From: Liolophura sinensis
Lineage: Eukaryota > Mollusca > Polyplacophora > Chitonida > Chitonidae
Assembly (NCBI RefSeq): GCF_032854445.1
Contig: NC_088301.1
Coordinates: 34,089,187 to 34,153,186, forward strand
Reading direction: 5' to 3'
DNA length: 64,000 bases
The notes beneath the pieces were generated by a model. The model searched no databases, was not told the origin of the DNA, and saw nothing but the letters and a program-made list of their open reading frames with translations. A program made the translations under genes and the position numbers. Below, one piece after another: positions 42,231-51,899 of this stretch (position 1 is its first letter; the number at the start of each line of letters is the position of its first letter).

Positions 42231-43335
42231 CGTGTGTGTGTGTTTGCATTGTATACTTATGTTTGAAACTGGTTAACTGGTTATCCCAAACCATGCCCTG
42301 TATTTACGTTTTGCTTTATATATATGTAAGATTCAGCCCTTGCTGAACTTGTTTGGCTGGTGTCTCAAACGTCAAATTCATTCATTTACTTGTAAATTTC
42401 AAAGTATAGTCCAGGATAAAGAACGGGTAAAAAGTCCTCATATGAGTGCATTTGACGTTCTGGAATTTACTCGTACTGACATCATTTTAAACAAGATAAT
42501 GGGGTTCTGTTTAATTTTTGTTTGTTAACCGAAGAATTTGATTTGCTTTAATTATGTTTGCTAAACAAGATTTGGCTTTGTTAGCTACAATTTCGCACAA
42601 CTAACTGAATTTGCGCGGCACTTCGGAAAGAATAACTATGTAATGTCGAAATGGTTATGGTGTGTAAAGTGGCAACAATCAATAAATCCTCAGAATGGGT
42701 TTTGCTGCATTAAGAAAGGGCATTACATATTAAATGCTGAGAAATTGGCATGTTCCCTTGTCTGTCTGAAGCTATTTCTTCTCTATAATAAACTCCCAAC
42801 ATATTCACACTTAAATTAATACAAATTTGCCTGTTTCATCTTAATGTTCAAGATCCGTGATATAAGTCTATTTTTATTTAATGTGCTTTGCATGCTGTCT
42901 TCGAAGTTTTTACTTATGGTGGATGATAGGTGTAGTCCTTGCACGGGAAGACCTTTATTATAAATTATAATAATACCTGGCAAGCTGTTAAATTAAAAAT
43001 ATATTTAAGCGTGAAAAAATGTATGCCTTCCAGGAAAGTTGGCTAGATACCTGTGATATTACAAAGATATATGTAATATACATTGGTGAAGATATTTTAC
43101 TTAAATACAGCAACGAAAATGGCACAATGTGACCCGACATGGCATACAGAAATATCAATGAAGAAGTCTATAAAATATTATCTTACAGGATAGCAAGTAC
43201 TAATATCTTTTCTAAGCTAATTATATTTGTTCCTGAAGTATATTTACTAAAAAAAACATCTATTTTCTCTTTTTAGCAACAGAAGTGATCACATGTACAG
43301 AGAAGAAACCAGAGCTACCGAAATCTAGGAAATGA
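17798..43335 (+). CDS. Class A peptide G-protein-coupled receptor, orexin/allatotropin-receptor-like (gene overview, six coding exons)
   Basis: This is a seven-transmembrane plasma-membrane receptor expected to bind a neuropeptide and couple to G proteins. Exons are 17798-18146, 29529-29868, 32429-32564, 39432-39550, 40729-40794 and 43277-43335. Introns of 11382, 2560, 6867, 1178 and 2482 bp are all GT-AG and all splice phases join in frame. The product is about 355 residues, normal for the family. Class A landmarks are present: GNSLV in TM1, NLAIADL in TM2, a TM3 cysteine, ERY at the end of TM3, W in TM4, P in TM5 and NPIIY in TM7. The stretch LVYVNSAANPIIYNF followed by KFR, plus ETWFFG before TM3, resembles orexin and allatotropin receptors most closely. 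Ligand identity is inference; related receptors (neuropeptide FF, QRFP types) are alternatives. Oddities are a one-base frameshift near 18070 and loss of the TM6 proline. It could be functional with a sequencing error, or a recent pseudogene. Confidence 0.85.
20449..20575 (+). repeat. Dispersed 383-bp family, partial copy
   Basis: Matches the 3' half of the family: tagaataaaaccctgagataaactgac, then tttcaccagttacgtgacagctatcaca and tgtcgtc, aligning with the copies at 33300 and 34750. Confidence 0.65.
26530..26706 (-). mobile_element. tRNA-derived SINE, 5' and tail truncated
   Basis: Closely matches the copy at 62636-62892: ggaggaaacccacgac, then gcaggttgctggcag, gatgagctggac, gaactcacagcgac, attggtgagaggctc, cattacgctgcgc and ctaaccgaatgagccac. 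In reverse complement the right end is the tRNA-like head (A box tggctcattcggttagcgc) and a degenerate B box follows. It produces a spurious 110-codon open frame (26412-26744) that should not be annotated as a gene. Confidence 0.8.
28327..28386. repeat. (TA)n microsatellite
   Basis: About 30 uninterrupted TA dinucleotides within GPCR intron 1. The Y-I repeat peptides read on both strands are artefacts of the tract. Confidence 0.98.
29529..29868 (+). CDS. GPCR coding exon 2 (TM3 to start of intracellular loop 3)
   Basis: The acceptor (ttttgattttag) is followed by RVSVIVSILTLTVISVERYY and AICHPF, the rest of TM3 with the ERY version of the DRY motif and the loop-2 CHP sequence. TM4 follows (VVLIIVAIWALAIGFASPE, with the conserved W), then extracellular loop 2 with its disulfide cysteine (SSICGHEDHG), then TM5 with proline (AFYVLPFLILTAAY) and the start of loop 3 (KIAMSLW). 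The exon is open throughout its 340 bases, with the donor (g then gtaagt) in phase 1. The TM3 intron position is a common one in peptide receptors of this class (established knowledge from orexin-type genes). Confidence 0.9.
30740..31094 (+). repeat. Dispersed 383-bp family, near full-length copy
   Basis: Starts with cagaattctgctgg and runs through tttgcactgttttcatgtga, tagaccagtcacgtct, cttgacatcactgc, gttgctactgtttaagcatt, gttagaataaaacctta, aaactgacaagcgac and caactatcacac to gttctgcag. The order of blocks is the same as in the copies at 33040 and 33421, with many substitutions. Confidence 0.75.
32024..32335 (+). mobile_element. tRNA-derived SINE, near full length
   Basis: The head resembles a tRNA: A box tggcttaatggttagagcgt and B box gggatcaaacccg at tRNA spacing, followed by a body (ggactggttggtccgatgtc, then tcagtggtcgcagcactttt) and a tail (aaagtacgacgtaaaaactc, then short tca-rich end). 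This layout and the gtacgacgt tail are characteristic of gastropod and bivalve SINEs as I know them. The head at 54430-54523 (minus) is the same family. Confidence 0.8.
32429..32564 (+). CDS. GPCR coding exon 3 (loop 3 and TM6)
   Basis: After the acceptor (ctctttgaag) the frame reads GSRSRSGSQGAVSQLIQRRR, then AAKMLIAVVVCFFLCYFMH and NIIVMLM across the next junction. The basic RRRAAKML run is the usual loop-3/TM6 boundary of orexin-type receptors. The F-x-x-C-Y core of TM6 is intact, but the following position, almost always proline in class A receptors, is methionine (codon atg, the seventh residue of FFLCYFM). The donor (at then gtaagt) is phase 2. Confidence 0.88.
33000..33420 (+). repeat. 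383-bp repeat family, first tandem unit (with the tail of a preceding unit)
   Basis: The first 40 bases (tactctggtttttactctct, then gtgctgtgg) match the end of a unit. From 33040 a new unit runs ctgcataaagcaggattctg, then gaggcctggcccc, gcattttgagtaat, ccagtgacgtctaataaatt, ccatggtgctagggggcgtg, gttagaataaaac, tttcaccggttacgtttgac and ctagctatcacac. The next unit follows 383 bp later without a gap (ctgcataaa at 33045 and 33428), showing that the repeat can be tandem. Confidence 0.8.
33421..33632 (+). repeat. 383-bp repeat family, second tandem unit, left part
   Basis: Starts ttctgcataaaatagaattc and continues through gaggcctggcccc-like, gcattttgagtaat, ccagtgacgtctaatgaatt and ccatggtgctagtg, where homology breaks. 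The rest of the unit resumes at about 34710, so the intervening 1.08 kb is an insertion. Confidence 0.8.
33633..34709. mobile_element. Insertion of about 1.08 kb inside a 383-bp repeat unit, unidentified element
   Basis: The insertion is inferred because the host repeat unit is broken at ggtgctagtgtatgt and continues at aaattgctaccatttatgc. Inside it a direct repeat of about 50 bp (aggagtttattcctat, then gcgttagacgaaatcaccgt) occurs at 33688-33734 and 34397-34443, about 709 bp apart. The right end carries aataaa (34704). A 4-bp candidate target duplication (atgt) is too short to be decisive. There is no coding sequence of note. It could be a non-autonomous LTR or DNA element. Confidence 0.55.
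34710..34890 (+). repeat. 383-bp repeat family, second tandem unit, right part
   Basis: Runs aaattgctaccatttatgca, gaacagttagaatataac, gactgaggtaaattta, tttcaccggttacgtttgac, gccagctatcacagtgttgt and tactttctgtgctgtgcg. It continues the unit interrupted at 33632. Confidence 0.8.
39432..39550 (+). CDS. GPCR coding exon 4 (extracellular loop 3 and TM7)
   Basis: The acceptor (tgatttttcag) gives LHSDILLLNKDVIVSMITTG, then HLLVYVNSAANPIIYNF and MS. SAANPIIYNF carries the NPxxY motif of TM7 and is the strongest single match to orexin-type receptors. The donor (g then gtaagt) is phase 1. The last 35 bases of the exon and about 98 bases of intron are duplicated directly downstream. Confidence 0.9.
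39516..39780 (+). repeat. 133-bp tandem duplication of the exon 4 end plus intron start
   Basis: The first copy is 39516-39648 and the second 39649-39780. Both begin cgctgccaatcccatcatct, then diverge slightly (aactttatgagtggtaagt versus aacattacgggcggtgagt) and match again at ttatagtttggtattgtta, gctcgcttcat-type sequence and aagctt. The second copy keeps the AANPIIYN codons and a gtgagt donor but has no acceptor beside it, so it should be intronic. Confidence 0.85.
39551..40728 (+). other. GPCR intron 4 (1.2 kb)
   Basis: GT-AG intron, phase 1. Apart from the TM7-exon duplication at its start I recognise nothing in it. Confidence 0.75.
40729..40794 (+). CDS. GPCR coding exon 5 (helix 8 and proximal C-tail)
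   Basis: The acceptor (ttatgtttcag) leads to EKFRAGFVNVCSCIRRCKTP, then PT. KFR directly after TM7 is the start of helix 8, and the three cysteines (CSCIRRC) are likely palmitoylation sites by analogy with related receptors. The exon has 66 bases, phase 1 at both ends, donor g then gtaggc. Confidence 0.82.
40839..41048 (-). mobile_element. Degenerate tRNA-derived SINE
   Basis: The left end is a gattgattgattg tail followed by taacgctgtccgc and gttcaggttggcggaggaaa, the usual body of this SINE class. The right end in reverse complement has a B-box-like gttagaatccgaccc and an A-box-like region. It is diverged throughout. Confidence 0.55.
42020..42284. repeat. Tandem duplication (141-bp period) of a (TA)n plus TG-rich unit
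   Basis: Each copy is a long TA run (42020-42086; 42158-42227) followed by the same 57 bases, starting gtgcgtgtgtgtgtgtttgc and ending ctggttaactggttat (42087-42143; 42228-42284). The first copy has an extra ccggttaactggttat. The identity of the unique parts indicates a recent duplication or an assembly artefact in a simple repeat. Confidence 0.9.
43277..43335 (+). CDS. GPCR coding exon 6 (C-terminus and stop)
   Basis: The acceptor (tctctttttag) is followed by ATEVITCTEKKPELPKSRK and a TGA stop at 43333-43335. This short tail has few constraints, so it is the least certain exon. It keeps the phase set by exon 5 and the polypyrimidine tract is good. If exon 5 were read through its donor instead, the frame would end in intron 5. 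Confidence 0.65.
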
Positions 43336-43974
43336 GTTTAAGCTCTACATATAGATGCAATGAAGGACTTCTTCATTAGAGCTTTGCTGGACTAAAAGGA
43401 TATACTATTGGGAAACATTCCACACAGATAAGAGATGTTACAGTTGATGTCTCCGACAAGATAACTTCAATTAGTTTGGTCCACCGATGCTTCCCAATAC
43501 GTTTAACGTGTAATGTCTTGTGATACCCACGGTCCATTTTTGATCAACAAATATATCTTCCAGCATAACCACTGTGATCATGGTTCCACTTATATTTCAA
43601 TGTATATCAATTTCGTACAAGGAAACTCCTGCTGTGACGTTTAGACTGTCAAGTTAAACTGTGATTCGGAGGGAAATGTTTGTTTTGGGAAGTCATGCTT
43701 TTCAGTGAAAGTGGAATTCGCATTTAGAAATTTCTCCAACTGCACCTTTACATTGCTTTACTCCCTTTTGCAGTGTGCTATATCTTCATCACAGCCAGAT
43801 CCTTGAGGAAAAAATGATATAACAGTTTTCTCTAAATGGGAATTAAGTGTGAAAAATGTCTTGGTTGTGTAAACCGCTCAGAATACCGGAAGTGTATAAT
43901 TAATATACATGAATACGCATAATGTTATTCCCTATGAGACACAACTTAACCACAGAGAGACGTGACGTCACTAC
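43336..43974 (+). other. Presumed 3' untranslated region of the GPCR
   Basis: There is no recognisable coding sequence. I found no AATAAA hexamer between the stop codon and the minisatellite, so the transcript end is not located. Confidence 0.4.
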
Positions 43975-44575
43975 CCGTGTAAGAATGTTAACCACACGCG
44001 GATTCATACAGATACTGTGTTGTATGGTTATTTATAAGAATGTTAACGACACAGGGATTCATAATAGGCACGGTCCGTTATGTATAAAATGTTTACGACA
44101 AACGGATTTATAATATACACTGTGCGATATTTATAAGAATATTAACGACGTATAGATTGGTAACAGACATTGTGTGGTATGTATAAGAGTGTTAACCACA
44201 TACGGATTCTTAATAGACACCGTGTGGTATGTATAAGAATGTTTACGACGTACGGATTCTTAATAGACACTGTGTGGCATGTATAAGAATGTTTACGACG
44301 TACGGATTCATAATAGACACTGTGTGGTGCGTATAAGAATGTTTACGACGTACGGATTCTTAATAGACACTGTGTGGTGCGTATAAGAATGTTCACGACG
44401 TACGGATTCATAATAGACACCGTGTGGTATGTATAAGAATGTTTACGACGTACGGATTCATAACAGACACTGTGTGGTGTGTATAAGAATGTTTACGACG
44501 TACGGATTCATAATTGACACTGTGTGGGATGTATAATAATGTTTACGACGTACGGATTCACACTGTGTGACATGC
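43975..44575. repeat. 50-bp minisatellite, about 12 copies
   Basis: The unit reads gtataagaatgtttacgacg, then tacggattcataatagacac and tgtgtggtgc. Clear starts fall at 44181, 44231, 44281, 44331, 44381, 44431, 44481 and 44531, an exact 50-bp period; four more diverged units precede them (about 43977, 44031, 44082, 44131). The last unit is shortened. The units are contiguous, which rules out a CRISPR layout. Confidence 0.95.
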
Positions 44576-46337
44576 ATCAGAAAGCACACAATTTTATGAA
44601 CTTATTTCCTCACCACGCTACAAGGGCGTCCACACAATGTAATCGTGAGAACTAGCAGTATATAGTACCGAAAACTTTCCATAGATGCGATTTTGCCATC
44701 ATATTCATTCGTGTTGATCAGATAAAATTAAGGCATATACACCTGACAAGTGAAGTTTGTTTTTATTGGGTCAATGGCCAGATATTAAGATCAAAATCGT
44801 TTTCACACTGTAGCACGAAACGGGACACCGTTAGATGTTAAATGTGTGTACCTATATATGGCTCGAGTATAGACCGTGGTACAGTTGTATTTAGGAAGGG
44901 CGAAATGTTGACATTAAATCGAAGCTATATATAAATACAAGAGCTGCTTACTTAAATAACGAGCATTTACGGGACGGCGAAAGTTCCCTAAATATGCATA
45001 CGCAAATTTTAAGCCAAGTTTCCTTTGGACGGAGCGTACAAACTTGGTTTGCAACAGCCGTTTTGGCCATGATTTTAACATGTGAACTAATCTTGTACAT
45101 TCTCCACCCGGCGATAAAAGTTTACATAAGAGGTCCTTTTAAAACTTCTTAAGACATCTTGTATTAATCTATAACCCCACATAATATAATCGCCAGGTAC
45201 ACACAAAAACGCTTGAGTTCTATGAACACAAACTTTATCTAACAACTTCATTTGTTCTTTCTAATAACATTCTTGTCATATTTGAACAACTCTAAACTGT
45301 GTTGAATTAACACAAGGTCTTGTTTGTGTTTTATTATTCTGTAACATAAACATATGTACTTCACATTTATTTAACATACGTTTGTTTTGGGGTAGCACAT
45401 TTCTGTTTTGAATGTTGTTGTTTTAGATTCCAACACAAGTTTTTTTGTGTGTACCTAACCATCTTTCTGATTTACATCCGCAGCGGAATACGTGAAAGTT
45501 GAATATGAGTATAGATCTCTTACCCGGAGCCAACTCCGCCCCTCGCTACCATTATACACCCGAGATTGTGACGATAAATTACGTACAGATTATGGCTCTC
45601 ATGTCCGTCGGGTCATAGTTCGTTTGAAGGGGAAAGGGAGAACAATATAACAGGAATTAGATATTAAGTTTTTATTTCAAAGTGACAAGTCAATATCTCA
45701 GAAGCCAAAGGAAATTAGGCCTACACATCATTTCTGTTTTTTAAGGTTATGGGTCAAAAAGCAGTCCGAGCTATCGTTCTATATGGAACTCCAAATCAAT
45801 GTTTGTCTGCTTGTTTGATTCATACAAGTATTCATATAGGGTTATGTAAAATATCAGGCCTGAACACATCATAAACACAGATGCATAAACTGTAGCAGTT
45901 ATAAAGGGTTTCATATGCATGAAATTGTAAATACTTGTCACAATCTTTCAGGAAGGAGTTAGAGACACTCTCCTGCTGTGAGAAAGATGACATGGGTCAA
46001 TCATAGCAATTATAACAATCACATTTTGGATAAGAAGGGTACAATGAACTGATTTTAACATATATTACTTCACTATCTATTGTCGAAGTATGTATAACCC
46101 TAAATTTTACAGGGCAAAGAATGTTCAGGCAATGTTCCGTAACGGACAACTTTCGTTCTAAACGATGTAAATATAAGGTACTAATATCAGTCTGAAGTTA
46201 ATCGGGCATGAAATGAAAACAGGGCAACGTCAATGACAAACCATAGTATAAATAATTTAATAAATTTCTTTTCCTGAATGTTACAATAAAACTTTCCGAC
46301 GACGAGTAAAGAGAGAAATCATTTACGTACTATAATG
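44576..46337. other. No recognisable feature
   Basis: AT-rich sequence with short open frames. I see no gene or repeat that I can name. Confidence 0.5.
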
Positions 46338-46410
46338 ATGGTCGCCGTCGTATAAGTGAAATATTCTTGAGTGCGGCTTAAAACACCAATCAGACAAATA
46401 AATAAAAACA
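46338..46410 (+). mobile_element. SINE tail fragment
   Basis: gtcgccgtcgtataagtgaa, atattcttgagtgcggctta, aaacaccaatcagacaaata and aataaa match in order the tail seen in reverse at 62636-62690. The tRNA-like head is missing, so this is a 5'-truncated copy. Confidence 0.75.
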
Positions 46411-48653
46411 TTTACTTAACTGAAGACATAAATAAAACCCTAAGTAAAATACAACCCAATACAACCAATATGGACATCAAACTCCTGCGTTCAATCTAAC
46501 AAAGACGCTTAACGTGCACATTTTCTTTATTGTATATTGCTTTTAAACAATTAAATATATCCCATATGTGCCATAATTCGATAGAAGAAATAACAGTTCA
46601 TACCTGTGAAGAAAGTCAAATGCGTTTTAGTCTAAGGAGGCCATACATACACTTGTCATTCCATCTTACATAAATGTCGCTGAATAAAAGCAAACAGCCA
46701 TGCACCCTATAATGTTGAATGGTATATGTTATATCTATGCATGATGAACATTACATGTAATTACGTTCTGCAATTCTTCGCAATCCTTACGTTCTTCAAG
46801 GTGAACTTGAACTCAATCTCTGTTTCCCTCTAGAATTATAAGGCATGCAGTAAAATGACAGAAGAGTGATTCCAGTCATTAAGGACGAGTCATTGATCAA
46901 TCGGAATTGATCAATCAGTGTTACAAGATTGACAATATAAATCTGGGTAACAGAAATACGAACTATGTGGCCAGTTAATCATGGTGGCGATAGAGTACAA
47001 TCAGTCGACATCTTTGTCATAATTCAGTCAGAAATTATTCTGTTCAATTATGCTCTTTGACAACTTCAAGAAACATATTATCACGTTCCGGCTAACAAAA
47101 TGAGCAATTTGCACAACGTACAGGTTTCTTTTGCAAACAATCTGCGTGCAAAAGGTTTGAAGTAAGCACGCGATGAGACTGAAATTTGACGTAGCCTGAA
47201 GCTGAATGACACATTTTGTAGCTTAATGGAAAACTCATTGCACCTTTTCTCAACCGTAGTGGCTTTTTGCTTAAAGGGCTGCTGTCACGTTTTTCAGAAT
47301 ATTTAAAGAACATTATCTGATGAGAATTAAACCTAGCCGAATACACACGTTGTTTTTGGTTTTCCTTCTATAGAAGACCTTCTTTGATAAGTTCATTTCG
47401 TACACTGCCATCATGGTAGGGCACGGCCTATACCACTTATATGGTCGGGTTGTTCCAATCAAGTGTCACATGAAACACGACTGGACAAATATTGGTGTGT
47501 TTCCCGACAAAACTACAATGAAATGACAGCTGATAAGTAATAATTACGTGACGCTGAGCTAAACAAATTAGGCCTACAATATCTTATTTTTTCTAATCAC
47601 CAATCAGATGATTAACATCTATATGCAACAGTCATTCTTTCACACTCACTTCCACTTGTATTTTCATACATATTGTTCTTGGTATATCTACAATATCTAA
47701 TTCCACTTTTAATGGTGATTTAACTAAATACAATAAGAAGCTAGCGTAAGTGTCACATCCCAGCACAGACCATGAACAGTGGAAATACAAGGTTTTAAGG
47801 GTCAATGTTGCGAAATGAAAATCGTGCGTAGTCAATAATTTTGTATATTTATTCACTGATAATTTGTATTACTTCACAGGTGGGAATCGCGAGGTGTGCT
47901 CTTATATTGTCCTTATATGAACCAGTTAGTCCCGAAAGAGGCATTAAAACCTCTAACAAAGTTACACTTATCTCTGTTCCGTCGTTTCTACCAGAATTCC
48001 ATATTCTGGAAAAACAGTGTGCATTGATGTTCATCAAGGAACCTTGGTTTTGGTGTAACGGTTATCAACATCTGGACACTACGTTTGTTGCACCAAGTCC
48101 TTGTGTGAATCGTGAGAAATTGTAAGTGAAAATAACGTAGTCGATGTCTGAGAAACCCATCGATCGAGTAGAGACTATATGCTGAGCGAAATAAATTCGC
48201 AACCCAATCAGAAAGTGCACGCAATATGTCTCTAGCTTTATTAACTTTTTTATGTCGCCTTTTACTGGCACTTTCTTTTTTCTGTTTTAAAGTTAGGTTG
48301 ATAAAAAAAAGTCTGCTGTTGCTGCAGTTGCAGACAACAATAGATTACTAATGTCGGTCTCTTGTTCTGCCTCTTCGATACTAAGCACTTCGTGCAACAT
48401 GGGATTACACATCACGCAAGAAAAAAATTAGCCTATAAATGGAAAGAAAGAAAAAGGTTGGAAGACATCTGCTTCCCCCACCATCAACTTCTAAAGGCAA
48501 AATCCTTAGCAACTAGTGGCATGACCAACCGATCATTTACAAAAGTGCCGATGTACTACAAAATTAAAATATGTATTTATGACACATTAAGCTACATGTA
48601 GCTACATGTAGAGTAGCATATGAGCATATATGATGGTGTCTTAGTTGGTTGAG
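46411..48653. other. No recognisable gene
   Basis: Short open frames on both strands only, several overlapping between 47840 and 48270 without any family resemblance. A 10-bp tandem palindromic motif (ctacatgtag) occurs twice at 48592-48611. Confidence 0.45.
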
Positions 48654-48782
48654 GGCCTGCGTGTCCGAGTGGTTAGCCTTTATACGCAGCACAATGACTT
48701 AAGAGCCACTCACCGATGCAAGATAAGTAAGTGAAATATTGAGTACGGCATAAAATATCAGTCAAGTGAAATGAATAAATCT
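48654..48782 (+). mobile_element. tRNA-derived SINE, internally deleted
   Basis: The head gtgtccgagtggttagcctt resembles an A box. The tail gtgaaatattgagtacggca, then taaaatatcagtcaagtgaa and atgaataaat matches the tail at 46360-46410. The long body present at 62636-62892 is missing. Confidence 0.65.
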
Positions 48783-49678
48783 AAGCTGGTTGAAGGTGTC
48801 TAATATAGACGCTAGAGAGCTAATAGAGAAAAGTGAAGAGCCAGTTCTTGGTGACAGAAAGACATATTCGATATGGTGTGATGCAGAGAAAAATGACAGG
48901 TGGGATTTTCAATGATTTCACGTGCCAGAACGTGAATTACACCTTAATATTTACAACATAAGTTTTCATTTGTAATAAAGGTAAGTCACTGGATCTAACA
49001 AAAAATCCTACATTCTGATGAATGAACGATAGACCCTAACACTATTGAATTTAACATATCCCTGTACATAGCTCGCCGAGGAAACGTTTTTGTTTTGAGT
49101 AGAATTAATGCATCTGTCAAAAATCATACTAAATCTGAAAGTCCTTCATCTTCTTTTAATCAAAGATAGTCTCTTGTGTTTGAGGCCATAGATTGCATGT
49201 CTCTAGTGAAATTTTTCAAGAGTGATCATAAATACAAATAGGACTAACTTTTTGAAAATTACAGCTTTCTTCATTTACCTTCATTTCAAAATAAGATGAA
49301 TGAATAGTATCAAAAATACCAACTTGCTTTCATGTAGGCTAACAGATGCGATACATTAAGATATCATGTCTTAAATACGCTAAAACGTAGTTGTGGAATT
49401 TGCGTTGTTATATTTACTGGAATACCAAAAAAGAAAACGCCGTCATTTTAAAAGAAGCTTCAAATACAATGCGGTAATGAATCCTTGCGTCGAAACAGAC
49501 ATTCGTATGCCAGACGTCAACCAACAAGGAGGTTTCAGATCAAAAATCGCAACACTAATTCCCCAAAACGACGTATAACACAAACCACCAAAGAACTAAA
49601 AACCAAAGACGTGGCGATCTAATTCAACACGATAAACATACAGCTCCTAGCCCTGGGTTAAACGGAATTAGACACAGT
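48783..49678. other. No recognisable feature
   Basis: I see nothing I can name in this stretch. Confidence 0.5.
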
Positions 49679-49972
49679 CATGAGGCAGAGCGCCCGAGAA
49701 TCTCGATGCTGTGACCATATTTACTTACAAGACAATTATACTCCTTGTAAAACGTAAGAAACTTGGAGTGAAGGCGTTTAATGAAATAACCTTGACACAA
49801 GATATTGCAGTAATAACGTGTGACGTTGATTGAAATCGTCACATAACACGAAGGATTTAACAAATGCAATAAGACGAGATATGTAGACGCTATATGCAGG
49901 ATCTTTCAGCATATTACTGTCCAAGTAAGGATAATTTACGTCAAAACTGAAACTCATGTAATGTTGAGTCAT
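49679..49972 (-). pseudogene. Reverse-transcriptase fragment of the same retroelement family, older copy
   Basis: The minus strand encodes VNYPYLDSNMLKDPAYSVYI, then SRLIAFVKSFVLCDDFNQRH, a frame change, and GYFIKRLHSKFLTFYKEYN. This is the C-terminal RT region found at 1197-1536 and 52194-52529, but more diverged. The 3' noncoding tail of the family is not present. It lies about 1.1 kb from the larger copy in opposite orientation. Confidence 0.8.
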
Positions 49973-51059
49973 TGGGTGTTTGTTGGCTATTACAGAAATA
50001 AATTGACCTTTTTAGTAAATGTTGCACAACGTACGATTGGCATATTTGTTAGAGAAGAACATCAGCAGATCAAATTGCTGAATAGAAATTAGCGCTCCAT
50101 TCTACGAAACGACATCAATGATGTGATGAAACAAACAAAATCCTTGTATTTCTTACTTCCTGGGGACAGAGCGGGGTTGCAGGAATGACGCATTTGGTTT
50201 AATAAGAGAACTCGGTCTTCAGTGGATATTATCGAGAACATGCTTTTTCCATTTGAAAATAAAGGCAAAAGTGAACTTCTCGAGTTCTTATTGATGATGC
50301 TTCTAGAAATTACTTAGCATTTTAAAGGTTTGTTTTACCTAACCGATTCTGGAAATACTGTGGTGCCCTGTGTTTCTCTCTCTCACATGTGAAGCTTCCG
50401 CCATGATTTTACTATTAACAGATTCTACGCTTAGGAAGGCGCACGTATTTCAACATCTCCGCCAGTGCTTGTATCTGTCGCCGAGTAACCGCCGGATAAA
50501 AGCTGATTGAGTTAGTTCACCCAGAGAGTTTCTTTTATCAAGTTACTTGTCAAAGATGGGTTCACTCAGTGTTGATTAGGTGCAAGGTTAATGGGATGTT
50601 AGTGTAAATCTGGCTACCTCAGTGACTGCTCTTAGCTGTTTCTTCGGTGTAAAGGGCTACAATACACATACTTCCGACAACAACCAAAAATGACACAAAT
50701 AGGTCATCTAATACGTGAATAGCTGTAACTAAAGTGTATTATACACGCTGTCAAGTCTCCCTGACACAAATCGTCGGGGGAACCAGGTTTCCGTTTGGAA
50801 ACCTACTAGATTGTCATTGTACATGGATGAATGAATGCTTGGGGTTTAACGTCGTACCTAACAATTTTGCAGTCATATGACAACGACGAGCCATTAGGTA
50901 TGTGTACATATTGTAAGGAATAATACTATGTGTAACAACAGTGCGATATTTTTGTAGCTCACTTTACAAATTTTCGGTGACAAACTATTCAGCTTGTCTT
51001 TGCTTAATTTATTCCACAGTGCATTGAAGGATAATATTCTAAGGCTTCCCCAGAACTAA
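49973..51059. other. Between retroelement copies; contains a SINE-like fragment
   Basis: At 50826-50905 tgcttggggtttaacgtcgt, then cagtcatatgacaacgacga resembles the tail half of a common mollusc SINE in reverse orientation (confidence about 0.5). The rest shows nothing recognisable. Confidence 0.45.
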
Positions 51060-51899
51060 AGTTGATTCTTCGGTACTTAACGATTGACTTGAGATTGTCA
51101 AAAAGAAGGTTAGTTTAGCTACACACCGTCTGGACATTGATGCTCTGCCTAAAGGTAAACAGGTTCTGAAGGATCCCACTGTGCAAGAAACACTCGCTTA
51201 CCTTCATAGTAAATTTGTCATCACTGTAGCAGACAGGGCTCCTAATAATGTCAACCTTATTTGCAAAAATTATTATTATCAAATTCTTGTTCAAGAGCTA
51301 TGTACATCTACAACAACATCCACGTATTCTGCTACTACATGTACCCTGAAGGAACTATGTAACAAACACAGAACCTTTCTTAAATAAAGGCGCATAAATA
51401 TTCCTACCCGTCATACAGAAATACCACAACTTTACTGGATTCCTAAAATGCATACATCCCCATACAAGGGTCGATTTATAGCGGGTTCAAGAAGTTGTAC
51501 CATAAACTCTTGTCAGTCCTACTTACGAGAGCTTTACAAGAAGTAAAGTCATTTTGGAGTAAGTATTGTTGTGCCATAACAAAAAATTCAAGTGTCAACT
51601 GCATGTGGAATCTTACCAACCCCAAACGTCTTACAGAAGAACTTGATGTTCATATGCATATACCGTACAAAGACGTATCCACATGGGATTTCTCTACTGT
51701 CTATACTACGATTCCTCACAAAGATCTTATTGAAAGAATATAGTCGTTAATTGTCTCGGTATTTACTAAAACAGGTCACCGTTACATTAACGTCAGATAC
51801 AATAAGGCTTTCTTTAGTTCTACTATTTATGAAGGTTACCACTCATGGGATGTTACATTATTTATTGAATTACTTGAATTTCTCATTAATAACATCTAT

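Larger units (their letters stand above)
40795..43276 (+). other. GPCR intron 5 (2.5 kb)
   Basis: GT-AG intron, phase 1. It contains a degenerate SINE (40839-41048) and a duplicated TA/TG microsatellite block (42020-42284). No gene is recognisable. Confidence 0.7.

Noticed and set aside
43975-44575. Possible CRISPR array
   Set aside because: Units of 50 bp are contiguous with no unique spacers, and the context is a metazoan gene.
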